In this document: positions 38,632 through 48,493 of the stretch, in pieces | How positions within the stretch are numbered: position 1 is the first letter of the stretch | Layout of the letters: each line of letters opens with the position of its first letter | Assembly (NCBI GenBank): GCA_963754955.1 | Contig: CAVWHY010000012.1 | Span: forward strand, 620,001-684,000 | Reading direction: 5' to 3' | Length of the DNA: 64,000 bases | From: CAVQJU01 sp963754955 | GTDB lineage: Bacteria; Acidobacteriota; Vicinamibacteria; Vicinamibacterales; CAVVIG01 | Made by a program: the position numbers and the translations under genes | The notes under the pieces: model-generated | Databases searched by the model: none | Told to the model about the DNA's origin: nothing | The model's input: the letters and a program-made list of their open reading frames with translations, nothing else

Positions 38632-40133
38632 GAGCCCTGCCCGCCCGGCTGCAGCTCGGCGCCGACCCCGTCGGAGTCGCCGGCGTACTGCTGGACGATC
38701 GACAGCAGGCCCGTGTAGAGGAAGCCGACCTGGAAGAGCACGAGGAACGGAATGGTCCCGTAAATCTGGTTCGCCAGCGCGTAGAACACCGTCGCCGTGA
38801 AGTACAGGCCGAGGGCGAGCTCGATGAGCGGCTGCACAGCGACTGACTGGTGGTACTTCTTGCCGATCCACTCGTCGCCCGCGCCCTCGATGTGGTACTT
38901 CGGCGTCCGCGCGAACTCGGACTGCTTGTTGAACAGCGCCTCGAACACGGCCCGCGTGTTGTTGATGCACAGGCCGATGCCGATCGACATCAGCAAGGGC
39001 AGATACCGGATGCGGGCGCGCCAGTCGTCGTGAAGCTCGCGCTGGCAGACCATGTAGAAGTTGCAGACCGAAAACGTTGCCGCAAAGAACAACGGCACGT
39101 CGATGAGCATCATCTCGTACCAGCCCATGTTGTAGCGGATGACCATGGACGGGAACATCAGCACCGACAGCACCACCATCAACGGGTAGTTGAAGTTCGC
39201 CGTCAGGTGGAAGAACGCCTCGGCCTTGACCGAGAGCGGAACCTTCGCGCGGAGGATCTGCGGCAAAAGCTTGCGGCAGGTCTGGATCGACCCCTTCGCC
39301 CAGCGGTGCTGCTGCGACTTGAACGCGTTCATCTCGACCGGCACTTCGGCAGGCGCGATGAGATCGGGGACGAACACGAACTGCCAGCCGCGCAGCTGAG
39401 CGCGATAGCTCAGGTCCAGGTCCTCTGTCAGCGTGTCGTGCTGCCAGCCGCCGGCGTCGTCGATCGCCGCACGGCGCCAGATGCCGGCCGTCCCGTTGAA
39501 ATTGAAGAAGCGGCCCGCGCGATTGCGCCCCCCGTGTTCGAGCACGAAATGCCCGTCGAGCAGGATCGACTGGATCTTTGTCAGCAGCGAGTAGTTCTGG
39601 TTGATGTGGCCCCAACGCGCCTGCACCATCGCGATGCGATCGCCGGTGAAGTACGGCACCATCCGCAGCAGGAAATCGGTGGAGGGGATGAAGTCCGCGT
39701 CGAAAATCGCCACGAACTCGCCGCGGGCCACCCTGAGGCCGGCTTCGAGCGCGCCGGCCTTGTATCCGAGCCGGTTCGTGCGGTGGAAATACTTGATATC
39801 GAAGCCCTGGGCCGCAAAGCGACGGACGGCGAGGTCCGCGATACTGCCGGTCTCGTCGGTGGAGTCGTCGAGCACCTGGATTTCGAGCCGTTCACGCGGA
39901 TACTCGATATGGCACACCGCGTCGATCAGCCGGTCCGCCACGTACATCTCGTTGTACAGCGGCAGCTGGATCGTGACGACCGGCAGCGGGTCAGGCAGCG
40001 GGCCGGGCTTCGGCTGCCGGTCCTTGTTCCTCATGTAGAGATACACGAGGTAATACCGATGCCAACCGTAGACGGCGAGGATGATCAGGACAAAGAAATA
40101 TGCCGTCAGCGTCAGGGTTTCGTTGATGCTCAT
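38628..40133 (-). CDS. Processive family 2 glycosyltransferase (cellulose synthase-like)
   Basis: A 501-residue integral membrane glycosyltransferase. One helix (residues 8-27) precedes the GT2 core with QLPLYNE, DDSTDET, FDADF (the D-x-D motif), TEDLDLSYR and QQHRWAKG, which is the Q-x-x-R-W motif of processive enzymes. At least four C-terminal helices follow. The protein resembles mannan/glucomannan synthase-like and BcsA-type enzymes but lacks a PilZ domain. It may polymerise a cell-surface polysaccharide or glycosylate a lipid; the product is not determined. Confidence 0.88.
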
Positions 40134-40173
40134 GTTCTAGCGCTGCAATCATTTATATTACTGTTGGGTCGGA
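40134..40173. promoter_or_regulatory. Compact divergent promoter region, glycosyltransferase / larB
   Basis: A 40-bp AT-rich gap between divergent ATGs holds TATATT (40154-40159, plus) and overlapping TAATAT / TATAAA on the minus strand. No Shine-Dalgarno sequence is evident for larB. Promoters are inferred from base composition and box similarity. Confidence 0.4.
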
Positions 40174-40935
40174 ATGGCGTCAAACAAATGGCTCGAAGAT
40201 CTGCTCGCACAGGTGGCTCGCGGCGAGGTGCCTGCTGACACTGCGCACGCGCAGCTGACGGAGGTGCTTCGAGCTCGTCCATTTGAAGATCTCGGTTTCG
40301 CCCGCGTCGATCACCATCGCAGCATTCGCCAGGGTTTCCCAGAGGTCGTCCTCGGATTAGGCAAGACACCCGATCAAATTGCCGCGATCGCGGAAGCAAT
40401 CGTCGGTCGCGGTTCAACGCTTCTCGTCACGCGCGCGAGCGCCGCTGCCTTCGACGCCGTGCGAGCCAAAGTCTCGCAAGCGACGTACCACCCGTCGGCG
40501 TCGCTGATTACATTTCGTCAGAGCGATGTCGATCCCGGCAAGGGCACGATCGTCGTCGCATCGGCGGGCACCTCCGATCAGCCGGTCGCCGAGGAGGCAG
40601 CACTCACCGCCGAGTTGATGGGCAACACGGTCGAGCGCATTTACGACGTTGGCGTCGCCGGCCTCCACAGGCTGCTCGGCGAGCTACACCGGCTCTCCTC
40701 CGCCCGCGTCATCATCGTGGTCGCGGGCATGGAAGGCGCGCTCCCCAGCGTCGTCTCTGGCCTGGTCAGCGTGCCGGTCATCGCGGTGCCGACGAGTGTG
40801 GGCTACGGGGCGAATTTCGGAGGGCTCGCGGCCCTGCTCGGCATGCTCAACAGCTGCGCATCGGGTGTCTCGGTCGTCAACATCGATAACGGATTTGGCG
40901 CGGCCAACATCGCCAGTCTTATCAACCACTTGTAG
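40174..40935 (+). CDS. larB: Nickel-pincer cofactor biosynthesis protein LarB
   Basis: Carboxylates nicotinic acid adenine dinucleotide to start synthesis of the nickel-pincer nucleotide of lactate racemase and relatives. Its PurE-like core is recognisable: GFPEVVLGLGKTPDQI, VVASAGTSDQPVAEEAALTAE, VAGMEGALPSVVSGLV and PTSVGYGANFGGLAALLGMLNSC. Length 253. No larC, larE or LarA racemase is encoded in the window. Confidence 0.95.
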   Translation: MASNKWLEDLLAQVARGEVPADTAHAQLTEVLRARPFEDLGFARVDHHRSIRQGFPEVVLGLGKTPDQIAAIAEAIVGRGSTLLVTRASAAAFDAVRAKVSQATYHPSASLITFRQSDVDPGKGTIVVASAGTSDQPVAEEAALTAELMGNTVERIYDVGVAGLHRLLGELHRLSSARVIIVVAGMEGALPSVVSGLVSVPVIAVPTSVGYGANFGGLAALLGMLNSCASGVSVVNIDNGFGAANIASLINHL

Positions 40936-40939
40936 GTAG

Positions 40940-41002
40940 AAGGCAAAGGGCTGCGGGCCGGGGGGAAGGGCCGCCCTTTGCCCTCTGCCCTTTGCCCTGA
41001 CA
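40940..41002. repeat. Heptanucleotide-periodic array 4 with inverted symmetry
   Basis: Nine 7-bp units fit between larB and mutS2. The right half has CCTTTGC, CCTCTGC and CCTTTGC in register. The left half begins GGCAAAGGGC, the reverse complement of GCCCTTTGCC on the right, so the array is an imperfect hairpin. Confidence 0.6.
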
Positions 41003-41030
41003 GTACGTTACGATTAACGGTTCCCCTCCT

Positions 41031-43388
41031 ATGCAGTCTGCAGTTCTACGGGCCCTCGAGTTCGATCGCATCGTCGAGATGGTCCGCAGCTTCGCGCTGA
41101 CGCCCATGGGCGACGAGCGACTGGGGCAGCTTGCCCCGGCAGTAGAGCGGCAGACTGTGGCGCAATGGCTCTCCGCCACGACGGAGACCACGAAGTATCT
41201 CGCGGCCAACAACCTGTTCCCGCTGCGTGCCCCGGCGGAGCTCCCGCAGGTGCTTGCCGCGCTGGCCGTCGAAGGCCGCGCGCTCGAACCGGTGCGGCTG
41301 CTGATGCTGGCCACGTTTCTCGATTCGGTGGACGAGGCCAAGCGGGCGATCCGTCGCGCGCCCGCTTCCTTCCCGCACCTCGAAGCGGCGGCCGGGGGCG
41401 CCGCCTCGTTCAGCGCTGAAACCACGCAGGTCCGCGAGAAGATCGATCCGTCAGGCGACGTCGTCGACGATGCCAGCCCGGAGCTGAAACACATTCGCGA
41501 CCGCCTGCGAAAACAGCGCTCGCGCCTTCGCGGCACGCTCGAGTCGTACCTTCGGGGCAAGGAAACCGCGAAGTATCTGCAGGATCTCGTCGTCACCGAG
41601 CGAAACGGGCGGTACGTGCTCGTCGTCAAGTCCGAGCACCGCACCTCGATCCCCGGCATCGTGCACGGCGCATCCACGAGTGGCGCGAGCCTTTTTCTCG
41701 AGCCGCTGAGCACGGTCGAGATCAACAACGACATTGTCGCCCTCGCGGAGCAGGAGGCGGAGCAGGTGCACCGCATCCTGCTGGCGCTGACCGGCGCGTT
41801 TCGCGCGCGAGCGGCGGATCTCAGCCGGACGGTCGACGCGGCCACCGAGCTCGATGTGCTGCAGGCGCGCGCCCGGTTTTCCGAGTCGATCGACGGGATT
41901 GAACCCGCGCTGTCGGACGGCGCGTTCGAGCTGCAGGCGGCGCGGCATCCGCTCGTGAAGGGCGCGGTGCCCGTCACCGTGAAGATCATCCCGCCGGCGA
42001 GCTGTCTGCTGATCACGGGGCCGAATACAGGCGGCAAGACGGTAGCGCTCAAGACGGCCGGTCTCCTGACGCTGATGGCGCAGTCGGGTTTGCGGATCCC
42101 GGCGGCCGACGGATCGCGCCTGCCGGTGTTCCGATCCGTCTTCGCCGACATCGGCGACGAGCAGTCGATCGATGCCAGCCTGAGCACCTTCTCGGCGCAC
42201 ATCACGAACCTGGCGGGCATGGACCGCGGTCTCGAGGTGCCGGCACTGGTGCTGCTCGACGAGATTGGCTCGGGCACTGATCCCATTGAAGGCGGCGCGC
42301 TCGGTGTAGCCATCGTCGATCACCTCCGCCGGCGCGGTGCAACGATCGTCGCGACGAGCCATTACGACGCGCTCAAGACGTACGCGTCGACGACGGAGGG
42401 CGTGGCGAGCGCGGCGTTCGGCTTCGACGCCGAGACGTTCGCGCCCACGTATCAGCTGCAGTACGGGTCGCCGGGGCGCAGCCTGGCGCTCGAGATCGCA
42501 GGGCGCATCGGGCTCAACCCCTCCATCATCGCGGCGGCACGGCAGAACCTGAGCGCGCGCGAGGCGCAGCTTGCCGAGCACCTGGCGAAGATCGACAAGG
42601 ACATGCGCGCGCTCGAGCACGAGCAGCGTCTCGCCGCCCGCGAGCGCGAGACGCTCGGGGCCGCCGAGGCAAGGATGCGCGAGCGCGACGAGGCGCTGCG
42701 CCAGCGCGAGGAAACCTTTCGCCGGCGGCTGAACGAGCAGCTCGAGACCGAGCTCAGGCAGGCGCGCCGGGCGATTGACGGCGTTATCGCTGACCTGAAG
42801 GCCAAGAGCGAAGATGCGCCACGCCAACTGATGACCACGGGCGACACCGGGACGCTGCGTGCCGAGGCGCGGCAGGCGCTCGACGCGATAGTCGGCAAAT
42901 TCGCCGAGCCTGCAATACAGCCCGCGCGGGTCGAGCCGCCGCAGCACGCGCCGGTGATCGGCGATCGCGTAATCGTCGGCGGCCTCGGGCTCGAGGCCGT
43001 CGTGACCGCCGTGCACGACGGCACGGCCGACCTCGACGTGCGCGGAAAACGCATGCGCGCCGCCGTCCGGGATCTGCGGGTGCTCGGGCGGGCAACGTCG
43101 TCCAATGTCACCGTGCGTGTCGATCTGAAGCCGCGCGACGGCGCCGCGTCCGACCTGAACGTCGTCGGCTGCACGGTTGACGAAGCGATCACACGCGCCG
43201 AGCGGTTTCTTGATGAGTCGCTGTTGAGCGATCAACGCACAATCCGGCTGATCCACGGATACGGGACGGGACAGCTGAAGCGTGCGCTGGCCGGGTTCCT
43301 GCAACAGCATCCGCTGGTCGCGAAATTCGGCGCCGCGCCTCCGGAACAGGGCGGCGGCGGCGTAACGGTCGTGGAGCTGAAGGACTAG
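41031..43388 (+). CDS. mutS2: MutS2 family ATPase/endonuclease
   Basis: MutS-like ATPase with a C-terminal Smr nuclease, involved in rescue of collided ribosomes and suppression of recombination. Walker A is GPNTGGKTVALKT (about residue 325), Walker B is LLDEIGSGTDP. A long coiled coil follows (about 510-600). The Smr domain carries LIHGYGTGQLKRAL near the end. Length 785. ATG 41031 has no purine-rich site; TACGAT (41009-41014) may be the -10 box. dnaG follows by 2 bp. Confidence 0.96.
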   Translation: MQSAVLRALEFDRIVEMVRSFALTPMGDERLGQLAPAVERQTVAQWLSATTETTKYLAANNLFPLRAPAELPQVLAALAVEGRALEPVRLLMLATFLDSVDEAKRAIRRAPASFPHLEAAAGGAASFSAETTQVREKIDPSGDVVDDASPELKHIRDRLRKQRSRLRGTLESYLRGKETAKYLQDLVVTERNGRYVLVVKSEHRTSIPGIVHGASTSGASLFLEPLSTVEINNDIVALAEQEAEQVHRILLALTGAFRARAADLSRTVDAATELDVLQARARFSESIDGIEPALSDGAFELQAARHPLVKGAVPVTVKIIPPASCLLITGPNTGGKTVALKTAGLLTLMAQSGLRIPAADGSRLPVFRSVFADIGDEQSIDASLSTFSAHITNLAGMDRGLEVPALVLLDEIGSGTDPIEGGALGVAIVDHLRRRGATIVATSHYDALKTYASTTEGVASAAFGFDAETFAPTYQLQYGSPGRSLALEIAGRIGLNPSIIAAARQNLSAREAQLAEHLAKIDKDMRALEHEQRLAARERETLGAAEARMRERDEALRQREETFRRRLNEQLETELRQARRAIDGVIADLKAKSEDAPRQLMTTGDTGTLRAEARQALDAIVGKFAEPAIQPARVEPPQHAPVIGDRVIVGGLGLEAVVTAVHDGTADLDVRGKRMRAAVRDLRVLGRATSSNVTVRVDLKPRDGAASDLNVVGCTVDEAITRAERFLDESLLSDQRTIRLIHGYGTGQLKRALAGFLQQHPLVAKFGAAPPEQGGGGVTVVELKD

Positions 43389-43390
43389 GA

Positions 43391-45169
43391 GTGGGACTCT
43401 TTCCTCAGACGTTCATCGACGACCTCCGCCTTCAGGCCAACATCCTGCAGGTCGTGCAGGATTACGTGTCGCTGAAGAAAGTCGGCCGGACATACAAAGG
43501 CCTGTGTCCGTTCCATTCCGAGAAGACGCCGTCGTTTCACGTCGACCCCGAAAAAGGGTTCTTTCACTGCTTCGGTTGCTCCGTCGGCGGCGATGTTTTC
43601 AAGTTCCTGGAGCTGCACGAGAAGCTCGGCTTTCAGGACGCGGTGCGAATGCTGGCCCAGAAAGTCGGCCTCTCCCTGCCTGAGCAAAGCGAAGGCAGCG
43701 GAGACGATGCCACGCGCCGCGATGCCGCGCTGCGCGAAGCGCTCTTGAAGGCCCACGAAACCGCCGCCTCGTATTTCCAGGAACAGCTGGCGGGACCGGC
43801 CGGTTCCCGGGCGCGTCAGCAGCTGACGGATCGCGAAGTGCCGCAGGCCACGATCGATCAGCTCGGGCTTGGCTTCGCGCCGCAATCGCGCGACGGGTTG
43901 AAGAACCGCCTGCTCGCGCAGGGGTTCTCGCAGAGCCTCTTGGTTCAGAGCGGCCTAATCGTTCAGCGCGATAACGGCGAGGTGGTCGATCGCTTCCGGA
44001 ATCGCCTGATGGTGCCGATCTGCCGGGACACCGGATCGGTCATCGCGTTTGGCGGCCGCGCCATGGATCCGGATCAGGTGCCCAAGTACCTGAATTCGCC
44101 GGAGACAGCGATTTACTCGAAGGGTCGGACGCTGTACGGGCTGAACCTCTCCAAGAGTGCGATCCGGAAGGTGGGATTCGCCGTGCTGGTGGAGGGATAT
44201 TTCGACTTCGCGCAGGTGTTCCGGACCGATGCCGCGCCGGCGGTCGCCTCGTGCGGTACCGCGCTGACGCCTCAGCAGGCTCAGCTGCTGCGCCGTTTCA
44301 CGACCAAGGTCGTGCTCAGCTTCGACCCCGACGCGGCCGGGCAGGGTGCGGCGGTGCGCTCGTGCGAGATGCTGGTCGCCGAAGGCTTCGAGGTCAACGT
44401 CGTCACCCTGGACAAGGGCGAGGACCCCGATACGTTTATCCGGCGCAAGGGCGCCGTGCAGTACCGTGAAAGACTGCGAAGCTCGCGGCCGTATCTCGAG
44501 TACCTGCTGGACCAGGCGGCGGCGGGACTCGATTTCGCGCACGATGAGAATCGGCGGCAGTTTCTCGGAAAGATGCTGACGGTGGCGGCGAGGATTCCGG
44601 AGGCTGCGGCCCGCGATCAATTTGCCGACCGCATCGCGCACAAGGCCCGGATTACGGAAGACGTGGTGCGGGCCGAAATCCGAAAGGCAGCGGTCAATCG
44701 CCGGACGACCGTCACCTCGCGGGAGCTGCCAAACGGGGGGCAGCTGAAACCAGCCGAAAAAGGCCTGATTTGGGGCCTGTTTCACAAGACCCGGGAAGCC
44801 GCCACGGCTCTTGCCGGACTGGACTCAGCCGACCTGGATCAGCTGGCTGGCCGGGAAATTTTCGAGCTGGCGCGGTCCCTGCACGAACAGCCCGTCGATC
44901 TTCTACCTTCCGAGCTGTTGCGGCGTCTAAGTACAATGAGCGCCCAGCTGGTCACAGGCATTGCGGGGGAAAAAGGTTCCCCTATCAAAGGTGCCGATGA
45001 CCTGGAAAGGTGTGCCAGGAGCCTCCGCCGGTACCGCTGTGAACGCGAGCGCGCCGCCGTCCAGCGCGAAATCGACCGGCTTCAGGAACTCGGGAAGTAC
45101 GGAGACGAAATCAACCTGCTCTTGAATCAGAAACGCACACTCGCGCAGCGGATCGAAGAACTGACGTAG
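43391..45169 (+). CDS. dnaG: DNA primase
   Basis: Synthesises RNA primers for replication. The CHC2 zinc domain is at residues 37-65 (CPFHSEKTPSF, HCFGCSVGGD). The catalytic core follows with the TOPRIM motifs LVEGYFD and SFDPDAAGQG. The C-terminal helicase-binding region is short, total length 592. The start is a GTG 2 bp after mutS2. With rpoD 17 bp downstream this is the familiar dnaG-rpoD macromolecular-synthesis pair, here led by mutS2 and not rpsU. Confidence 0.97.
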   Translation: MGLFPQTFIDDLRLQANILQVVQDYVSLKKVGRTYKGLCPFHSEKTPSFHVDPEKGFFHCFGCSVGGDVFKFLELHEKLGFQDAVRMLAQKVGLSLPEQSEGSGDDATRRDAALREALLKAHETAASYFQEQLAGPAGSRARQQLTDREVPQATIDQLGLGFAPQSRDGLKNRLLAQGFSQSLLVQSGLIVQRDNGEVVDRFRNRLMVPICRDTGSVIAFGGRAMDPDQVPKYLNSPETAIYSKGRTLYGLNLSKSAIRKVGFAVLVEGYFDFAQVFRTDAAPAVASCGTALTPQQAQLLRRFTTKVVLSFDPDAAGQGAAVRSCEMLVAEGFEVNVVTLDKGEDPDTFIRRKGAVQYRERLRSSRPYLEYLLDQAAAGLDFAHDENRRQFLGKMLTVAARIPEAAARDQFADRIAHKARITEDVVRAEIRKAAVNRRTTVTSRELPNGGQLKPAEKGLIWGLFHKTREAATALAGLDSADLDQLAGREIFELARSLHEQPVDLLPSELLRRLSTMSAQLVTGIAGEKGSPIKGADDLERCARSLRRYRCERERAAVQREIDRLQELGKYGDEINLLLNQKRTLAQRIEELT

Positions 45170-45171
45170 CC

Positions 45172-45178
45172 AGAGGAG
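45172..45178 (+). promoter_or_regulatory. Ribosome-binding site deciding the rpoD TTG start
   Basis: AGAGGAG lies 8 nt before TTG 45187. No ATG or GTG occurs nearby in frame, so this site supports the rare start codon for the main sigma factor. Confidence 0.65.
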
Positions 45179-45186
45179 AAGATCTT

Positions 45187-46899
<1,713 letters not shown>

Positions 46900-46902
<3 letters not shown>

Positions 46903-46982
46903 CAGTCGGAGTCAGCAGTCGGCGGTGCCGGCGGGCGATTGGGGACTGGCGACTGCGGACTGCAGACTGTAGACTGTGGAGC
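46900..46982. repeat. Heptanucleotide-periodic array 5, ending at the tRNA
   Basis: Twelve 7-bp registers run from the rpoD stop to the first base of the tRNA gene. The right part is a regular series of xxGACTG units (six from 46942 to 46976). The left part has xxCAGTC-type units, the reverse complement, so the two halves could pair. Confidence 0.75.
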
Positions 46983-47058
46983 GGGCCCATAGCTCAACGG
47001 TTAGAGCCGCCGGCTCATAACCGGCCCGTTCCAGGTTCGAATCCTGGTGGGCCCACCA
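46983..47058 (+). tRNA. tRNA with CAU anticodon, probably tRNA-Ile2 (lysidine type)
   Basis: A 76-nt cloverleaf including encoded CCA (47056-47058). The acceptor stem GGGCCCA pairs with TGGGCCC; the T-arm has GGTTCGAATCC. The anticodon CAT is at 47016-47018 in loop CTCATAA. C4-G69 and C5-G68 pairs and the short D-loop match tRNA-Ile2, the TilS substrate, better than elongator Met; initiator Met is excluded by the anticodon-stem sequence. Ile2 versus Met is an inference. Confidence 0.85.
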
Positions 47059-47148
47059 GCCTCCGCTCGTTTGTCACGCGGAGGCTGTCGAGCCGAAGCC
47101 GCGAAGCGGCGGAGGCGGACGAGCGCGGGAGGAGCGAGCTACGGCTCG
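47058..47148. repeat. Palindrome-rich element downstream of the tRNA
   Basis: Hairpin A pairs AGCCTCCGC (47058-47066) with GCGGAGGCT (47078-47086), starting on the last tRNA base. Element B has an outer stem CGAGCCG/CGGCTCG (47089-47095 with 47142-47148) enclosing GCCGC-GAA-GCGGC (47098-47110). It may help process or end the tRNA transcript, or be a repeated palindromic family. From 47149 to 47259 nothing convincing is seen. Confidence 0.45.
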
Positions 47149-47259
47149 GCAGGCCTTCGTGATGGCGGCTCACCGGAAGCAAACGACGGCGGCAGACGCG
47201 CTCGCAGGATCACAAATTAATGATGCGACCCCAACATTCGAGGACGACAGGAGCCAACA

Positions 47260-47291
47260 AGCCCCGGTGCTGACGCGCCGGGGCTTTTTTT
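47260..47291 (+). terminator. Rho-independent terminator
   Basis: An 11-bp stem (47260-47270 with 47275-47285, one G-T pair) with a TGAC loop is followed by seven T residues. It lies only 5 bp before the zinc-ribbon gene, so it ends the rpoD-tRNA transcript and could also act as an attenuator if that gene is read through. Confidence 0.85.
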
Positions 47292-47295
47292 GTTT

Positions 47296-48062
47296 ATGAA
47301 CGCAGATCTCGAAAACATCATCGTGCTCCAGCGTCTCGACTCCGCCGCGCAGGCTGCCGAGCGCCGCCTCGCCGAGGAAGCAGACCGCGAGAAAGTGCTC
47401 GAAGTGCGGCTCGCCGCCGCGCGCGAGGCCGTCGCCGCCGCCAAGGAACGGCTCGCGCAGAACCAGAGCGCCAGGCGCGAGGACGAGAAAACCGTCGCGC
47501 TTCATACGGGGCGTCTGTCCAAGTTCCGGGAGCAGGCGATGGCCGTCAAGACAAACGTGGAATTCGCCGCGGTACAGAAGGAAATCGAGTTCGCGCAGAC
47601 GGAAATCAAGGCCGCCGAAGACAAGGTGCTCGAGCGGATGCTCGAAGCCGACGACCTCACGGCTGCGATGAAGAAGGCCGAGGCCGAGCTCGCGTCGGAA
47701 ACGAAGAAAGTGGAGGCCGACCGCAAGGCCATGGCTTCCGAATTTGCAGAGTTGAAGGCGTCGGTCGAACGCCTTCACGGCGAGCGGACCGCCGTCGTCG
47801 CCTCACTGACCCCGCAGGTGATGTCCACGTTCGAGCGCGTCGCGCAGCGCCGCAACGGGATTGGCGTAGCCGAGGCGCGCGACGGGATCTGCACGATTTG
47901 CCATGTGCGCCTGCGTCCCCAGGTGTTCAACACCGTCCGCCGCAACGAAGCGATCATCCAGTGCGACAGCTGCAACCGTATCCTTTATTTCGGCCGGTGC
48001 CGGCGGCGGCCGCGCCCGAGGCGCCGGCGGCCGACCTGGGAACCCTGAACCCTGAACCTTGA
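47296..48062 (+). CDS. C4-type zinc-ribbon coiled-coil protein (apparent frameshift near the end)
   Basis: About 255 residues. Residues 1-180 form a long alpha-helical coiled coil. A zinc ribbon follows with CTICHVRLRPQVFN and CDSCNRILYF (two Cys-x2-Cys pairs). This matches the CT398/zf-RING_7-like family (COG1579), a putative nucleic-acid-binding protein of unclear role. After ILYF the in-frame sequence becomes Arg-rich and implausible. Inserting one base near 47992 gives a Pro/Ala tail (VPVPAAAAPEAPAADL) ending at 48062, typical of the family. The ATG at 47296 follows a terminator by 4 nt. Confidence 0.8.
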
Positions 48063-48074
48063 ACCCTGAACCCT
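48040..48074. repeat. Heptanucleotide array 6 (GAACCCT units)
   Basis: Five contiguous heptamers, four GAACCCT and one GAACCTT, span the junction between the zinc-ribbon and RNase H genes. The same unit builds the inverted array at 26764-26798, 21 kb away. Confidence 0.75.
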
Positions 48075-48493
48075 TGACCGCCTACATCGACGGCGGTGCG
48101 CGCGGCAACCCCGGGCCTGCAGGCTTCGGCGTCCGCATCGAGGACGCCGGCGGTGCGCTCGTCGAGGAATTCCACGAAGCGATCGGCGTGGCCACCAACA
48201 ACGTCGCGGAGTACCGCGGTCTGCTCGCGGCGCTGGAGTGGGCCCGGGCGAACGGCCATCGCGCGCTGCGGGTTCGCTCGGACTCGCTGCTGCTCGTCCA
48301 GCAGATGCGCGGCATCTTCAAGGTGAAGCACCCGGGGCTTCAGCCGCTGCACGCCAGAGCGCGCCTGCTCTCGCAGGAAATCGGCAGCGTGACGTTCGAG
48401 CACGTCGGCCGCGCTCTGAACGCTCATGCCGATCGCCTCGCGAATGCGGCCATGGACGAAGACGAAGCCAGAGCGGAAAAGCCTTCGGCCTAA
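48074..48493 (+). CDS. Ribonuclease HI-like protein
   Basis: About 139 residues of RNase H fold. Catalytic acidic residues: Asp in YIDGGARGNPGPAG, Glu in NNVAEYRGLLAAL, Asp in VRSDSLLLVQQ, and Asp in NAHADRLANAAM. The GGARGNPGPAGFG form belongs to the RNase HI-like group common in high-GC genomes, without the basic handle loop of E. coli RnhA. The start is uncertain: TTG 48074 (preferred) or TTG 48059, both within the heptamer array. The 3' end overlaps the stop of the convergent pgeF. Confidence 0.88.
   Translation: MTAYIDGGARGNPGPAGFGVRIEDAGGALVEEFHEAIGVATNNVAEYRGLLAALEWARANGHRALRVRSDSLLLVQQMRGIFKVKHPGLQPLHARARLLSQEIGSVTFEHVGRALNAHADRLANAAMDEDEARAEKPSA

Noticed and set aside
47170..47225. 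tmRNA-like tag (GCAAACGAC) near the tRNA
   Set aside because: The frame does not end in an ALAA-type tag and there is no tmRNA acceptor or T-arm; coincidence.
47162..47299. 46-codon ORF after the tRNA
   Set aside because: It reads through the terminator stem and T-run and overlaps the next start codon; no ribosome-binding site or similarity.
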